A DNA stretch of 64,000 nt from assembly GCA_026129865.1 (NCBI GenBank), contig JAHCHG010000014.1:1-64000 (forward strand), read 5' to 3'. This document shows, piece by piece, positions 23,592 to 32,303 of the stretch. Both the position numbers and the translations under genes were made by a program. The notes below the pieces were generated by a model. It was not told the DNA's origin, searched no databases, and worked only from the letters and a program-made list of their open reading frames with translations. The stretch is from Pyrinomonadaceae bacterium. GTDB lineage: Bacteria > Acidobacteriota > Blastocatellia > Pyrinomonadales > Pyrinomonadaceae. How positions within the stretch are numbered: position 1 is the stretch's first letter; the number at the start of each line of letters is the position of its first letter.

Positions 23592-26465
23592 TCAGGGCGA
23601 AACGTACTTTATTTCGTCCAGCAGCGCAAGTTCCGCGATTTTCCCGGTTTTTATCTTCCCGTCGACCTTTACGCCGTTGACCGAAGATATTTCCATACCC
23701 GCAGCCTTTAACCTGGCGATCGTCCGGGGAGATCCGTCGTTCAGCACCAGACGTATCGAGGCTTTTCCGTCGACGACGAACGATGCATCGTTAACACCGG
23801 TTTCGGTCGAACCTTTTTCGAGCCGTTCTATCAGATCGTAGACCCAGAAATGGACTTTATGGCGCAGAAGAACACGACGCTTTAGAGCCTCGGGAAATTC
23901 CACGCGTATTTTGTCTATGGTTATTTCAACCTTTTTAGAATTTACGAATTTGTACGAAGCGGTGCCGAACATCCGAAGCGATTCGCCGTCGAAAACGATC
24001 GGCGAAAATTTCGATTTGAGAGCCGCAGATTCCGAAGGACGCCGCAAGACCTCGCTTCCTGAGGTCGCTTTTGCCAGATAGACTTCGCCTTTTTCGTTCA
24101 CGGCAAATTCAACTTTTACGACCCTTTCGCCCTCTTTCCATTCGGATTCTTTAGGAACATCCGGTCGCGGAAGATTCGCAACACTGGCAGCGATCTCGTC
24201 GGCTGCAGTTTTTTCACCGAGTTTGTTTTTGCGAAAATCGCTGATCTCTTTGATGTCCAGTTCGAAATTGACCTGATTTTCGCTTCGCGACCGGCGTCCG
24301 TAAGTGCCGCCGCTGTTACTCATTCCGCGCATGTTATCCATCAATTCGCGCGTCAAAACGGTGTCGATGCTGGATTTTGTCATATCGATAAGCGAAGAAC
24401 TGTCCGTAACTTCGACAACCGATGAAACGCTCATGTTGAGCGTGCCGCTCGTTCCGTTTCCGGATCCGCTACCGGAACCTCTGCCCGATCCGCTTCCAGA
24501 ACCAATTCCGGATCCGCTGCCCGTTCCGGAACTCCGTCCGCCGCCGCCTCCACCGCCTGACGACGGTGATTGAAGAGAATTAAGTATCTCAAGTCGACTG
24601 AAAGCCTGATCCATCTCGACACCGTCAGCCATTTCGACCGGAACATCGATCGTAACCATTTGACCGCCGCGGTTAACAATGCGTTCTTCGACCGCGACGA
24701 ACGATGTAAAATTTGTCATCAAACGAAAATCGAGCCCGATCTTTGCTATCTCGGCTTCGATCGGTTTTGAAACCTCTTCGGTCTGAGATCCATAATCTTT
24801 CGAAGTCAATTGTTCGATCCGTTTGCGAGCCCAGAGCGTCGCCAGCACATCGTTTCGCGATTGAGTTTCAGGAAATTCGACCTCAATTTCGCGGACGAAC
24901 AGCTGACCGCCGACCTTTCCATTAAGCTTTATCTTTCCCGCCGCTGCGCGCGAATATCGACCATTGAGAACAACGGGCTTTGCCGAAAAAAGGTCGCCGA
25001 TGCGCGAAGGGTAAACATCGGAAACCGGCAGACCGTTCCAATCGATCGAAATATCCGTCAGCAGCGGTGTCCGGACGCGTTCGTAAAATCTTCGCGCGGC
25101 TTTTTCGCTCTCGTCCACGAGCGTTACATATTCGACCTCTCCGTTGCCTTCTTTCGACATTTCATCGAGCAGCATGCGGTTAACCGAATTTCCAATGCCG
25201 AAGCCAAAAACGCGGGCATTCGGATGCTTTTGAATTTCCGAAAGGATCTGCGATTCGTTCGAAACAAAACCGTCGGTCATGAAACAGACAATGCGAATAT
25301 GTTCCTTCGAACCGGAAGGCGCAAGCGCGGCTTTTACCGCCTTCATCATCTCGGTTCCGCCGCCGCCGGCTCTAGATCTCAAAAATTCTTTTGCCGCCGA
25401 AAGGTTCGCCGGCGTCGCGTTTACGGGGTTATCGAACAAAATATGTGTGTCGCCCGCAAATGTGATGAGGTTGAACATATCGTTCGGATGTAAGCCTTCG
25501 AGCGATAAAAGCATCGCTTCTTTTGCTTTTTCGATGGGATATCCGGACATTGAACCGCTTGTGTCGAGCACAAAAACGATCTCTTTCGGCACGACGTCTT
25601 CGATGCGGAATTTCTCCGGCGGCGACAGGATCATCGTAAAAAATCCGCCTCTTTCCGAGCGATGCGTCAAGATCGCATCCTCGATCCGCTTTCCGGTAAC
25701 GTCATATCTGAGGATGAAGTCTTTGTTCGGGATCGAATTTTCGTTTTTGAGTTTTACAAGTGCGGAAGACGCACTGAAATTCGTTGATTCGATCTCGTGC
25801 AGCGGCGATTTTATCGATTCGATCGGAACTCCGGCATCGAGCATTACTTCGATCGAAATATCATGACCCGTGCGTGTCGCTGCGATCGGCGGAGAAACTT
25901 TTGCAGAATCGGCTAAGCTGACCGAAGCGGGACTGTAGCGCGGTCCGACCGTCATCGGGAACACGAATTCATACTTGCCGTCTTCGTATTTCAGCGTTTC
26001 GACATAGCTGATCTCGACAACGATCTTTTCGCCCGGCAGAATGTTTGCGACCGACTGTGTGAAAACGTTCGTTCTTTCCTGATCTAGCAGTGCGGCGGTT
26101 TGACCTGATGATCTGGCATTTTCGTAAACTTTTCGCGCTTCTTCTTTAAGCATTATTTTGCCTTTTATGACGCGCGAACCGATCGTCATCGTCATATCGT
26201 CAACGGCGCTGTTCTGCGAAAGCGGAAATGTATAAACCGCTTCGATCGGCTGGTCAAAATCGTTTTGAAACTCTTGTTTTACGCGAACGCGGGAAAGAAA
26301 CCCCGATATCTCGACCTTAACTTCCGTATGTTTCAGTGGACAGGCGCCGAGTTCACCGGCACTGCCGAATGCGACCAACATTCCCTGCGATTGAGGGCGA
26401 ACCTGAGATAAACCCGAGATTCCGGCGAGCACAAAAATAACGAGCGACAAAAACACTTTTCGCAT
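23592..26465 (-). CDS. Secreted VIT-VWA protein with glycine-serine linker and TonB-like end
   Basis: 957 aa with a signal peptide (MRKVFLSLVIFVLAGISGLS). Residues about 30-160 form a VIT domain (SGFLSRVRVKQEFQND, YTFPLSQNSAVDDM). The von Willebrand A domain follows with the MIDAS motif DTSGSMSG at 301-308 and a FMTDGFVSNE strand. A very Gly/Ser-rich linker (repeated GSGSG) begins near residue 630. The last 150-200 residues (VVKVEFAVNEKGEVYLAKAT) resemble a TonB C-terminal domain. Function is probably adhesion or a cell-surface scaffold. RBS AGGAG precedes the start. Confidence 0.85.
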   Translation of the reverse strand: MRKVFLSLVIFVLAGISGLSQVRPQSQGMLVAFGSAGELGACPLKHTEVKVEISGFLSRVRVKQEFQNDFDQPIEAVYTFPLSQNSAVDDMTMTIGSRVIKGKIMLKEEARKVYENARSSGQTAALLDQERTNVFTQSVANILPGEKIVVEISYVETLKYEDGKYEFVFPMTVGPRYSPASVSLADSAKVSPPIAATRTGHDISIEVMLDAGVPIESIKSPLHEIESTNFSASSALVKLKNENSIPNKDFILRYDVTGKRIEDAILTHRSERGGFFTMILSPPEKFRIEDVVPKEIVFVLDTSGSMSGYPIEKAKEAMLLSLEGLHPNDMFNLITFAGDTHILFDNPVNATPANLSAAKEFLRSRAGGGGTEMMKAVKAALAPSGSKEHIRIVCFMTDGFVSNESQILSEIQKHPNARVFGFGIGNSVNRMLLDEMSKEGNGEVEYVTLVDESEKAARRFYERVRTPLLTDISIDWNGLPVSDVYPSRIGDLFSAKPVVLNGRYSRAAAGKIKLNGKVGGQLFVREIEVEFPETQSRNDVLATLWARKRIEQLTSKDYGSQTEEVSKPIEAEIAKIGLDFRLMTNFTSFVAVEERIVNRGGQMVTIDVPVEMADGVEMDQAFSRLEILNSLQSPSSGGGGGGGRSSGTGSGSGIGSGSGSGRGSGSGSGNGTSGTLNMSVSSVVEVTDSSSLIDMTKSSIDTVLTRELMDNMRGMSNSGGTYGRRSRSENQVNFELDIKEISDFRKNKLGEKTAADEIAASVANLPRPDVPKESEWKEGERVVKVEFAVNEKGEVYLAKATSGSEVLRRPSESAALKSKFSPIVFDGESLRMFGTASYKFVNSKKVEITIDKIRVEFPEALKRRVLLRHKVHFWVYDLIERLEKGSTETGVNDASFVVDGKASIRLVLNDGSPRTIARLKAAGMEISSVNGVKVDGKIKTGKIAELALLDEIKYVSP

Positions 26466-26722
26466 GACAATTCTCCTAAATTTTTAGAAATCTATTTTTG
26501 TGAACGTTCAACCGCTAAGGTGCGCGAAATGCGGAATTGGTTTCTTCGGGAGAGAGTATTTTTTCCGGGTCGATTTAATCACGATCTACCGCGCAGCAAA
26601 TTTTGATATTAGGAACGGTTAAAGCGGCAGGAACTCCTCGAAAGGGTGGATTTTACCCGCCGCTCTTATTTTCCCTCTTTCGTCCGGCAAGCAGCTCGTT
26701 GCCGATCGGCGTGCCCCGATCG

Positions 26723-27532
26723 CTATGGTGTTTTCGAACCGACGTTTGTATTCGAATTTCCCATTGTTTTCGTGCACGGGCATTGAGTGCGGCATTCGCC
26801 GAGGCATTCGCAATCGGGAAATTCACAGAGCTGCCATTCAAACGATCTGCTAGTATCGGAGTTGTCTGCCGGAAGATATGCAAACGAAAACGTCGTTATG
26901 CAATCGCCGACCTCTTTTTGAATGCCCTCTAAAAACGATGTCAATTTGTCTTTCGGCTTGTCTCGAAGCCGACCTTTAAGAACCATTTTGCCGTCGTTGC
27001 CCTGGTTGAACGCAGGTTTCAGCTGATTCGCTCCGATTTGATCGCCGATGGCGACATCTTTATAAAGCGCTTTGATGTTGTTTTCACTGCATTTGACCTG
27101 ATCGGGAACTTTCGCACTGCAGTCTATATTGCTGCACCAGCGAAACTCTTTGCCTTCTTCTTTACCTTCGAAAGTAATCATTCTCACGCAAGTTTCGTTT
27201 CGAGAATCGTTTAATGCGCCGATAAAATCGCGAAACTCCTCAAAATGCGAGTAAGCCGCGCCCTTTATTGTTAAAACCTTGTACAGCGGCTCATAACTCA
27301 TAATAAAGTTCGAACCGACCTGTTTCGCGATCGATTCCGGGAAGGATCGCTTTAGTTCTTCGAGATTGAGACACGGCGCTGCGGCAGTCTTATCGCTGCT
27401 GCCGGAATTCGAATTATTCGCCGCAGCATTGTTTGCTCTGTTCGGCGACGTATCGGTTGTACAGGCGTTTCCAAAAAGCAGAATTCCCAGAAAAAGAATT
27501 GTCGGGATGAAGTTTTGAAGTTTTTTACTCAT
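26723..27532 (-). CDS. Putative lipoprotein of unknown function
   Basis: About 269 aa. The N-terminus MSKKLQNFIPTILFLGILLF is followed by GNAC, a plausible lipobox, and then a polar Asn/Ser-rich linker. The mature part has two similar halves (FIGALNDSRNETCVRMITFE and FLEGIQKEVGDCITTFSFAY), each with cysteine-containing CSNIDC-like ends, so it may be an internal duplication. It starts at the ATG at 27532, which overlaps the stop of the preceding propeller frame by 4 bp. It is therefore translated with that kinase operon. Confidence 0.75.
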   Translation of the reverse strand: MSKKLQNFIPTILFLGILLFGNACTTDTSPNRANNAAANNSNSGSSDKTAAAPCLNLEELKRSFPESIAKQVGSNFIMSYEPLYKVLTIKGAAYSHFEEFRDFIGALNDSRNETCVRMITFEGKEEGKEFRWCSNIDCSAKVPDQVKCSENNIKALYKDVAIGDQIGANQLKPAFNQGNDGKMVLKGRLRDKPKDKLTSFLEGIQKEVGDCITTFSFAYLPADNSDTSRSFEWQLCEFPDCECLGECRTQCPCTKTMGNSNTNVGSKTP

Positions 27533-28653
27533 CTTTTTTTCTCCGTATCGTTTTCGGTTACAAACATGGAAAGCAGAGTAAATCTGGACTGCTTTCCGAA
27601 ATAGATCGCGCCGGAATCGGGCGACCATTTTAGGCTGGAAAAATATAATCGCGAGTCTCTGTTGTCGGTTATTCGGCGGGCGTCGTTATCTCCGGTACGC
27701 CATATCCAAATATCGTCTTTGCCGCCCGTGCGCGCGGTAAACGCCAGCGAACGACGGTCCGGCGACAAATGGACGTTGTCGAAATAGATCTGTTCGAATG
27801 TCTTTAAAACCCGTTTTTCGCGCGTATCCGGCGAAACGGAGGTAAGAATGGACTGCGGAGGCGTAAGGCTGAATTCGCGTTCGCGCTTCGCCGATAAATA
27901 GATCAAATCGTTTCCGTTCTCGGACCATCCCAGAAAGCGCACCCTCTCGTCTCCGAGCGCAATTTCGCGAATCTCGCCGCTGCTTTCCGTATAGATTTTC
28001 AACCCGATTTTCGGCTTGCTCCCGGGTTCCGGATTTCTGTCGCGCCAGACGAAAGCCAGCTTTTTGCCGTCCGGCGACCAGATTGGGCAGGCATGCGTTC
28101 GATTTTTCTCCGTGTTTCCGGAAACCGCTTCACTGCCCGCGCCGTCTGCAGCGGCGATCCGGATGTTCGACACGCCTTCCTGCTCGCCCGAATACGCTAT
28201 TTTCGTTCCGTCCCCGGACCAACTATAAACGACGCTTTCATTCAGCAAATAAGGAGTTATACGATAAGAAGAATTTAGTGTGCCGTCTTCGACGATCTTT
28301 CTCAGCTGATCTCCATTGCTTTGGATACTCCAAATCTCAAAGCGCGCGCCCGTCCGCCTTAGAAATGCGATCGATTTTCCGTCCGGGGACCATTGCGGTA
28401 AAAAGCCTTGTTCGGTAACTGCCGCCGGTCGACCGTCTTCTTCGGCGGTTTGAATCATCAGCGATCCATTAAACAAATTGCTTCCCTGCCGTAAATTTCT
28501 GATGGACTGGTAAACCACGCTCCGATTTACGGGCGATGCATCCGCCCAAAGTTCAGCATCGATTTGCGAAGCAATTAAGGACTCTTTCGAGCTGGAAACA
28601 TCGAGCCGCCAAAGATCGGACATTTCGGTAACGCTCGAAAAAAGTATTTGCAA
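27529..28653 (-). CDS. Distal PD40/WD40-type propeller, cut off from the kinase by an amber codon
   Basis: This frame is the direct continuation of the kinase reading frame at 28714-30555. After the TAG at 28714-28716 it reads PVQLSFSDGDSFIEDISRDG and stays open to 27529. It carries repeated TolB/PD40 blades (PQWSPDGKSIAFLRR, PIWSPDGKKLAFVWRD, LKWSPDSGAIYFGK). Alone it could only start at weak codons (TTG 28653 or ATG 28623) without a ribosome site. It is best read as the second half of one interrupted gene. Confidence 0.65.
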   Translation of the reverse strand: MQILFSSVTEMSDLWRLDVSSSKESLIASQIDAELWADASPVNRSVVYQSIRNLRQGSNLFNGSLMIQTAEEDGRPAAVTEQGFLPQWSPDGKSIAFLRRTGARFEIWSIQSNGDQLRKIVEDGTLNSSYRITPYLLNESVVYSWSGDGTKIAYSGEQEGVSNIRIAAADGAGSEAVSGNTEKNRTHACPIWSPDGKKLAFVWRDRNPEPGSKPKIGLKIYTESSGEIREIALGDERVRFLGWSENGNDLIYLSAKREREFSLTPPQSILTSVSPDTREKRVLKTFEQIYFDNVHLSPDRRSLAFTARTGGKDDIWIWRTGDNDARRITDNRDSRLYFSSLKWSPDSGAIYFGKQSRFTLLSMFVTENDTEKKR

Positions 28654-28713
28654 ACCGTCGCGCGAGATGTCTTCGATAAAACTGTCGCCGTCCGAAAAGG
28701 ACAGCTGAACGGG

Positions 28714-30555
28714 CTAATCGCCGGCAAGGTCGACGGAAAATATCTGGTAAAACTCGCCTTCCCTGCGGCTTAAGATAATTCTGCCGCTGTCCGGATGCCA
28801 TACAAAATTCTCAATTTGGTTCGGAGTTTCGTAAACCTTGTTGATAACGGAAGATGCAAGGTCGATTGTGAAGATATTAAAGCTGTTGTTTTCAATGGAG
28901 AGAAATGCCGCATTTCTCTCATCGGGCGAAATATCGACGATTCGCGGATTAATATTCTTCGATGCAAAATCCGTAAGCTTTACGACCTCGCCGGAATTTG
29001 CGTCGACCGAATAAAGCTCGCTTCCGCTCTGATAATAGATCTTTCCGCTTTTCGACCACCGCTTCGGTTTCGATTCCGCACCGATATTTTCGACGACGGG
29101 CTTCTGCTGTCCGCCCATCTGTGCAACGCGCCAAATTCCTCCGCTTTCTCCTCGTCCGGAATAATAGGCTATTTCATCGCCGTCCGGCGACCAAATCGGA
29201 TATCGATTGTAATATTCGTCTTTTGTCAGCTGGATCGCATCGCCCTTATTCGTCTGCTTAACCCAGATACTGGTCGTTCCCGACTGCGTTGAACCGAACG
29301 CGACAAAGCGACCGTCGCCGGAAAACGACGCGTTAGACGATAGCTCGCCGGCGGCATTTGCCCAGTTCGTAATTTTTTGAATACCGGCAGGAACTTTTCC
29401 GGAAGAATTTTTAGAAATGTCGATAATCTTCGGCACGAACCAAGCGACGGCGACGGCAATAACGATTAAAAGTAAAGCGGTTGGAATATAGAGGTATTTG
29501 CGTCCGCCGAAAATCCGTACTGCGATGTTCCCGCCGTCGGGATTAGTCATTTGAGCGATGCGATGCATCTTCGTTACATCGTCGCCGGGAAATTGTTTTG
29601 AAATTCGCTCGAGCTTGTGCTGAAATTCAACTTCGCGCCTTGCTTCGCGCAGATCTACCAGAAGATCGACCATTGTCTGATATCTTTCATCCGGATCTTT
29701 TTTAAGAGCTTTGTCAATGATTCGTTTTATTTCCGCCGGTATCGAATCGTCATGGATAGATCTCGGTTCTTTATGAAGAATGGACGCGATTATCTCCATC
29801 GCCGAATCACCGGAAAACGGTAAATATCCGGTAACGATCTCGAAAAGCACGACGCCGAAACTGAATATGTCGGATCGCTGATCTATCTTTCGACCTTTCG
29901 CCTGTTCCGGAGACATATAACTTGCTGTGCCCATCACAACGCCCGAACCGGTTTTGACCTGCGGCGAGGTTTCGACCGACGAGTCGGAGTCGGAACCGGC
30001 GAATTTTTCGAGAAGCTTGACGAGCCCGAAATCGACAACCTTGACGTAACCGTCCGGGCGAACTATCACATTTTCCGGCTTAACGTCGCGATGTACAATT
30101 CCGGCTTCATGGGCGGCAGAAAGCGCGGATGCGACTCTTATCAAAACGTCGAGCTGCTTTGCCAGATCAAGATCTTTCTCGGCGCTCCAACGATTGAGGG
30201 TTCTGCCTTCGACATATTCGGAAGCAATAAAATGAACGCCTTCATCACTCGTTCCAAATTCGTAAATGGTCAGAATATACGGATGATTTAACGCCGAAGC
30301 GGCGCGCGCTTCCTGTTTGAAGCGCAGAAGATGCTCGTGATTGCCGGTAAGTTTCGGGTTGAGGAGTTTGAGCGCGACGTTTCGATCGAGCTTGGAATCG
30401 TGAGCGAGATAAACCTGACCCATTCCGCCGGCGCCGATCCGGTGAATGATCTTGTAGCTTCCAAACGAACGACCAATATAACTTTCCGAAAGGGTATCGC
30501 TCTGCTTTTCAACAGAATTTAGAGGAGTCGGCAGAAGGGGCGTATTCTCATTCAT
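28714..30555 (-). CDS. Membrane Ser/Thr protein kinase with partial PD40 propeller (N-terminal part of an interrupted gene)
   Basis: 613 aa before a TAG. The Hanks-type kinase domain spans residues 33-300: glycine loop IGAGGMGQVYLA, Lys63, catalytic HRDVKPEN (Asp157), DFG with Asp175, and the APE-like SPEQAKGRKIDQRSD. One membrane helix follows at about 352-375 (IPTALLLIVIAVAVAWFV). PD40-type blades then start (PIWSPDGDEIAYYS). The protein ends VDLAGD, immediately before a stop inside a blade, while the same frame continues with PVQLSFSDGD. A full-length protein would be about 1,008 aa, typical of acidobacterial kinase-propeller sensors. Confidence 0.85.
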   Translation of the reverse strand: MNENTPLLPTPLNSVEKQSDTLSESYIGRSFGSYKIIHRIGAGGMGQVYLAHDSKLDRNVALKLLNPKLTGNHEHLLRFKQEARAASALNHPYILTIYEFGTSDEGVHFIASEYVEGRTLNRWSAEKDLDLAKQLDVLIRVASALSAAHEAGIVHRDVKPENVIVRPDGYVKVVDFGLVKLLEKFAGSDSDSSVETSPQVKTGSGVVMGTASYMSPEQAKGRKIDQRSDIFSFGVVLFEIVTGYLPFSGDSAMEIIASILHKEPRSIHDDSIPAEIKRIIDKALKKDPDERYQTMVDLLVDLREARREVEFQHKLERISKQFPGDDVTKMHRIAQMTNPDGGNIAVRIFGGRKYLYIPTALLLIVIAVAVAWFVPKIIDISKNSSGKVPAGIQKITNWANAAGELSSNASFSGDGRFVAFGSTQSGTTSIWVKQTNKGDAIQLTKDEYYNRYPIWSPDGDEIAYYSGRGESGGIWRVAQMGGQQKPVVENIGAESKPKRWSKSGKIYYQSGSELYSVDANSGEVVKLTDFASKNINPRIVDISPDERNAAFLSIENNSFNIFTIDLASSVINKVYETPNQIENFVWHPDSGRIILSRREGEFYQIFSVDLAGD

Positions 30556-30722
30556 AAGTTCCGTTTCGTTAAGAATCGGAAGCGGTGATTGCGGAGCAAT
30601 TCAAGCTCCATAAACTCAATCGCAGCATAAAGATCGTAAGTTTCGAATAGACCACGAAATTTATCGACGATTCGGTGTCGTTGAAGATCGCATACGTAGT
30701 CATTTTTCCAAGACTTCACCAC
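30552..30722 (-). CDS. Possible small protein coupled to the kinase gene
   Basis: A frame open from just after the 5-FCL stop ends in a TGA that overlaps the kinase ATG (ATGA arrangement). A GTG at 30722 would give 56 aa, beginning VVKSWKNDYVCDLQRHRIVD and including a helical-looking YAAIEFMELELLRN stretch. No good ribosome site is seen and the family is not recognised. It fills most of the 300-bp gap between 5-FCL and the kinase. Confidence 0.3.
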   Translation of the reverse strand: MVKSWKNDYVCDLQRHRIVDKFRGLFETYDLYAAIEFMELELLRNHRFRFLTKRNL

Positions 30723-30858
30723 ACGGGAAATTCTACCGGATCTTTCAACAAAAAGGGCGCTAAAACCAAGTGTTTCAAGGTTGTTATACCATATTTTCAG
30801 TAATTTAAGAAAAAATCGAAGGATGAAAGAGAGAGTTCGCGGTGAAATTCGTTCGAGG

Positions 30859-31434
30859 TTACGGAAAAGAAACTATTTCGTTCGGCGTTATGCAATGATC
30901 GAGCGATACGTCATTTTCATAAATATCCGAAATCTCGTCTACCGGCGGGAAAAACGACAGACCGATCTTTAAACAATTTGGTCGGCATTTTGAAAGAAAT
31001 TCGTCATAGAACCCTTTGCCGTAACCAACCCTAAACCCGCGCAGATCGAACGCCAAAAGCGGCACAATGACGAGGTCGATCATCGCCGGCTCGATCAGAT
31101 CGGAACCTGCGGGCTCACTGATTCCCCAAGAACTCGAGATCATCTTTGAGTGTTCGTCGACAACCAGATGTTCGAGTTTTGCCGCAGCGCGATTTACACG
31201 GGGGAAAGCGATGCGGATCCGTTTATAATCGCGGCGGAATCGCTCTAAAAACGGTTCGGTCGGCACTTCGTTGAATTTGCGTATCGGCGAGTAAATATGG
31301 ACGAGTTGTATCGCGTCAAGCGAAAACGCATCAAAAAATCTATCGACGATCTTGCCGGACATTTCGGCGATCTCCGAATTGCTAAGCGCCCGTCGCCGTG
31401 CCAAAAACGTTTTTCGCAGATCCGATTTGGTCAT
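30859..31434 (-). CDS. 5-formyltetrahydrofolate cyclo-ligase
   Basis: This enzyme converts 5-formyl-THF to 5,10-methenyl-THF with ATP and so returns stored folate to one-carbon metabolism. The 191-aa protein has the N-terminal KSDLRKTFLARRRAL region. The family-defining block is VPLLAFDLRGFRVGYGKGFY at about residues 124-143, whose GYGKGFYD binds ATP and Mg. A folate neighbour, folA, lies 2.2 kb away on the other strand. Confidence 0.93.
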   Translation of the reverse strand: MTKSDLRKTFLARRRALSNSEIAEMSGKIVDRFFDAFSLDAIQLVHIYSPIRKFNEVPTEPFLERFRRDYKRIRIAFPRVNRAAAKLEHLVVDEHSKMISSSWGISEPAGSDLIEPAMIDLVIVPLLAFDLRGFRVGYGKGFYDEFLSKCRPNCLKIGLSFFPPVDEISDIYENDVSLDHCITPNEIVSFP

Positions 31435-31452
31435 CTTTGAACGGATAAATGA

Positions 31453-31641
31453 TCAACCGCGTTTCTTGTCCGGACGGTTTTTATGCGCCGTCGTGTTCTT
31501 GGATGAAACGTCAGAAGCAGTAAACGACTGCTCGGCTTTCGAATCTATCAAGGCTTTTGAATTATCGAGAAGTTTGGAACTTTCCAAGATCTTCTTCGCC
31601 GCTTTTGCTTTTTTGCTCGGTCGTGATTTTTGATTTGGCAT
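31453..31641 (-). CDS. Small basic protein (62 aa), unrecognised
   Basis: A Lys/Ser-rich, probably disordered peptide (KKAKAAKKILESSKLLDN) with no domain I recognise. It sits 18 bp upstream of 5-FCL on the same strand. The composition could also arise by chance in a non-coding spacer, so the call is tentative. Confidence 0.35.
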   Translation of the reverse strand: MPNQKSRPSKKAKAAKKILESSKLLDNSKALIDSKAEQSFTASDVSSKNTTAHKNRPDKKRG

Positions 31642-31751
31642 ACTTAATCGATTTTTCTACTTTGCTTTTATTTATACTCTACGCTTTTGGCTTCTATTTG
31701 GCATCCGGCAGCAGATCGGCAATGGAACTGATCACATGTCGGCTACGATAC

Positions 31752-32075
31752 CTAGGAACGAATGCTCCAATCTTGCTCGTCTCGTTTCTGGTGAAGTACC
31801 GCTAAGATATGAATTTGATTCCGATAAACGATGTAAAAGAGAGCGAAGGGAAATCGTCGAAACAACATCCGACGTACTTACTTATAAATCGTAGGAAACG
31901 CGAGCGGATTTGTCTTTACGGAGTCGATCGCATAATTCAGAGATTCGATAAAATCGAACCCTAAACCTTCAACTAAATCGTCGTAATAAGAAAATGCGCC
32001 GCGAATATCATCTTCCGCCGCAGATAAAACGAGGACATCTATCGATTGAGGATCTCTTTCTTCAGCGTTTCCCAT
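31752..32075 (-). pseudogene. ParE/RelE-type toxin gene interrupted by an in-frame TAA
   Basis: The first frame encodes DVLVLSAAEDDIRGAFSYYD and GLGFDFIESLNYAIDSVKTN, ending NPLAFPTIYK at a TAA (31878-31880). The same frame continues without gap as VRRMLFRRFPFALFYIVYRN, then QIHILAVLHQKRDEQ to a TAG at 31752. Together these form a complete ParE-type toxin, whose family pattern is FPxxYKxVRRxxLRRFPYxIYYxxxxxxIxVLAVxHxxRxP. The stop takes the place of the variable residue between YK and VRR. The antitoxin gene overlaps its start. Confidence 0.8.
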
Positions 32076-32260
32076 GAACGACCGCCGTCCGGATTCTTAC
32101 GAAAGGATTCGATTCGACGGTTTAATTCTTCCTTTTCCGCTTCCGATAGAGAAATTTCGGCAGATTCGCCGGCGATACTATCCCAAATTTCCTCTACGAC
32201 CTGAATTCGCTCAATCACCGGCAAATTCTTAATTTCTTCCATCAGAGTATTCATAATCAT
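32039..32260 (-). CDS. Addiction-module antitoxin (PF09720-like)
   Basis: 73 aa with the pattern of the short putative addiction-module component family: IKNLPVIERIQVVEEIWDSI, an acidic middle, EAEKEELNRRIESFRKNP and a tryptophan near GGRSWETLKKEI. Such proteins neutralise ParE/RelE-type toxins by direct binding. Its 3' end overlaps the start of the toxin gene by about 37 bp, so the two form a toxin-antitoxin operon. The antitoxin looks intact although the toxin is interrupted. Confidence 0.82.
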   Translation of the reverse strand: MIMNTLMEEIKNLPVIERIQVVEEIWDSIAGESAEISLSEAEKEELNRRIESFRKNPDGGRSWETLKKEILNR

Positions 32261-32303
32261 CGCCCGAGATCTAACAGTATATAACGGAAAACCGGTGAGA
32301 GGG

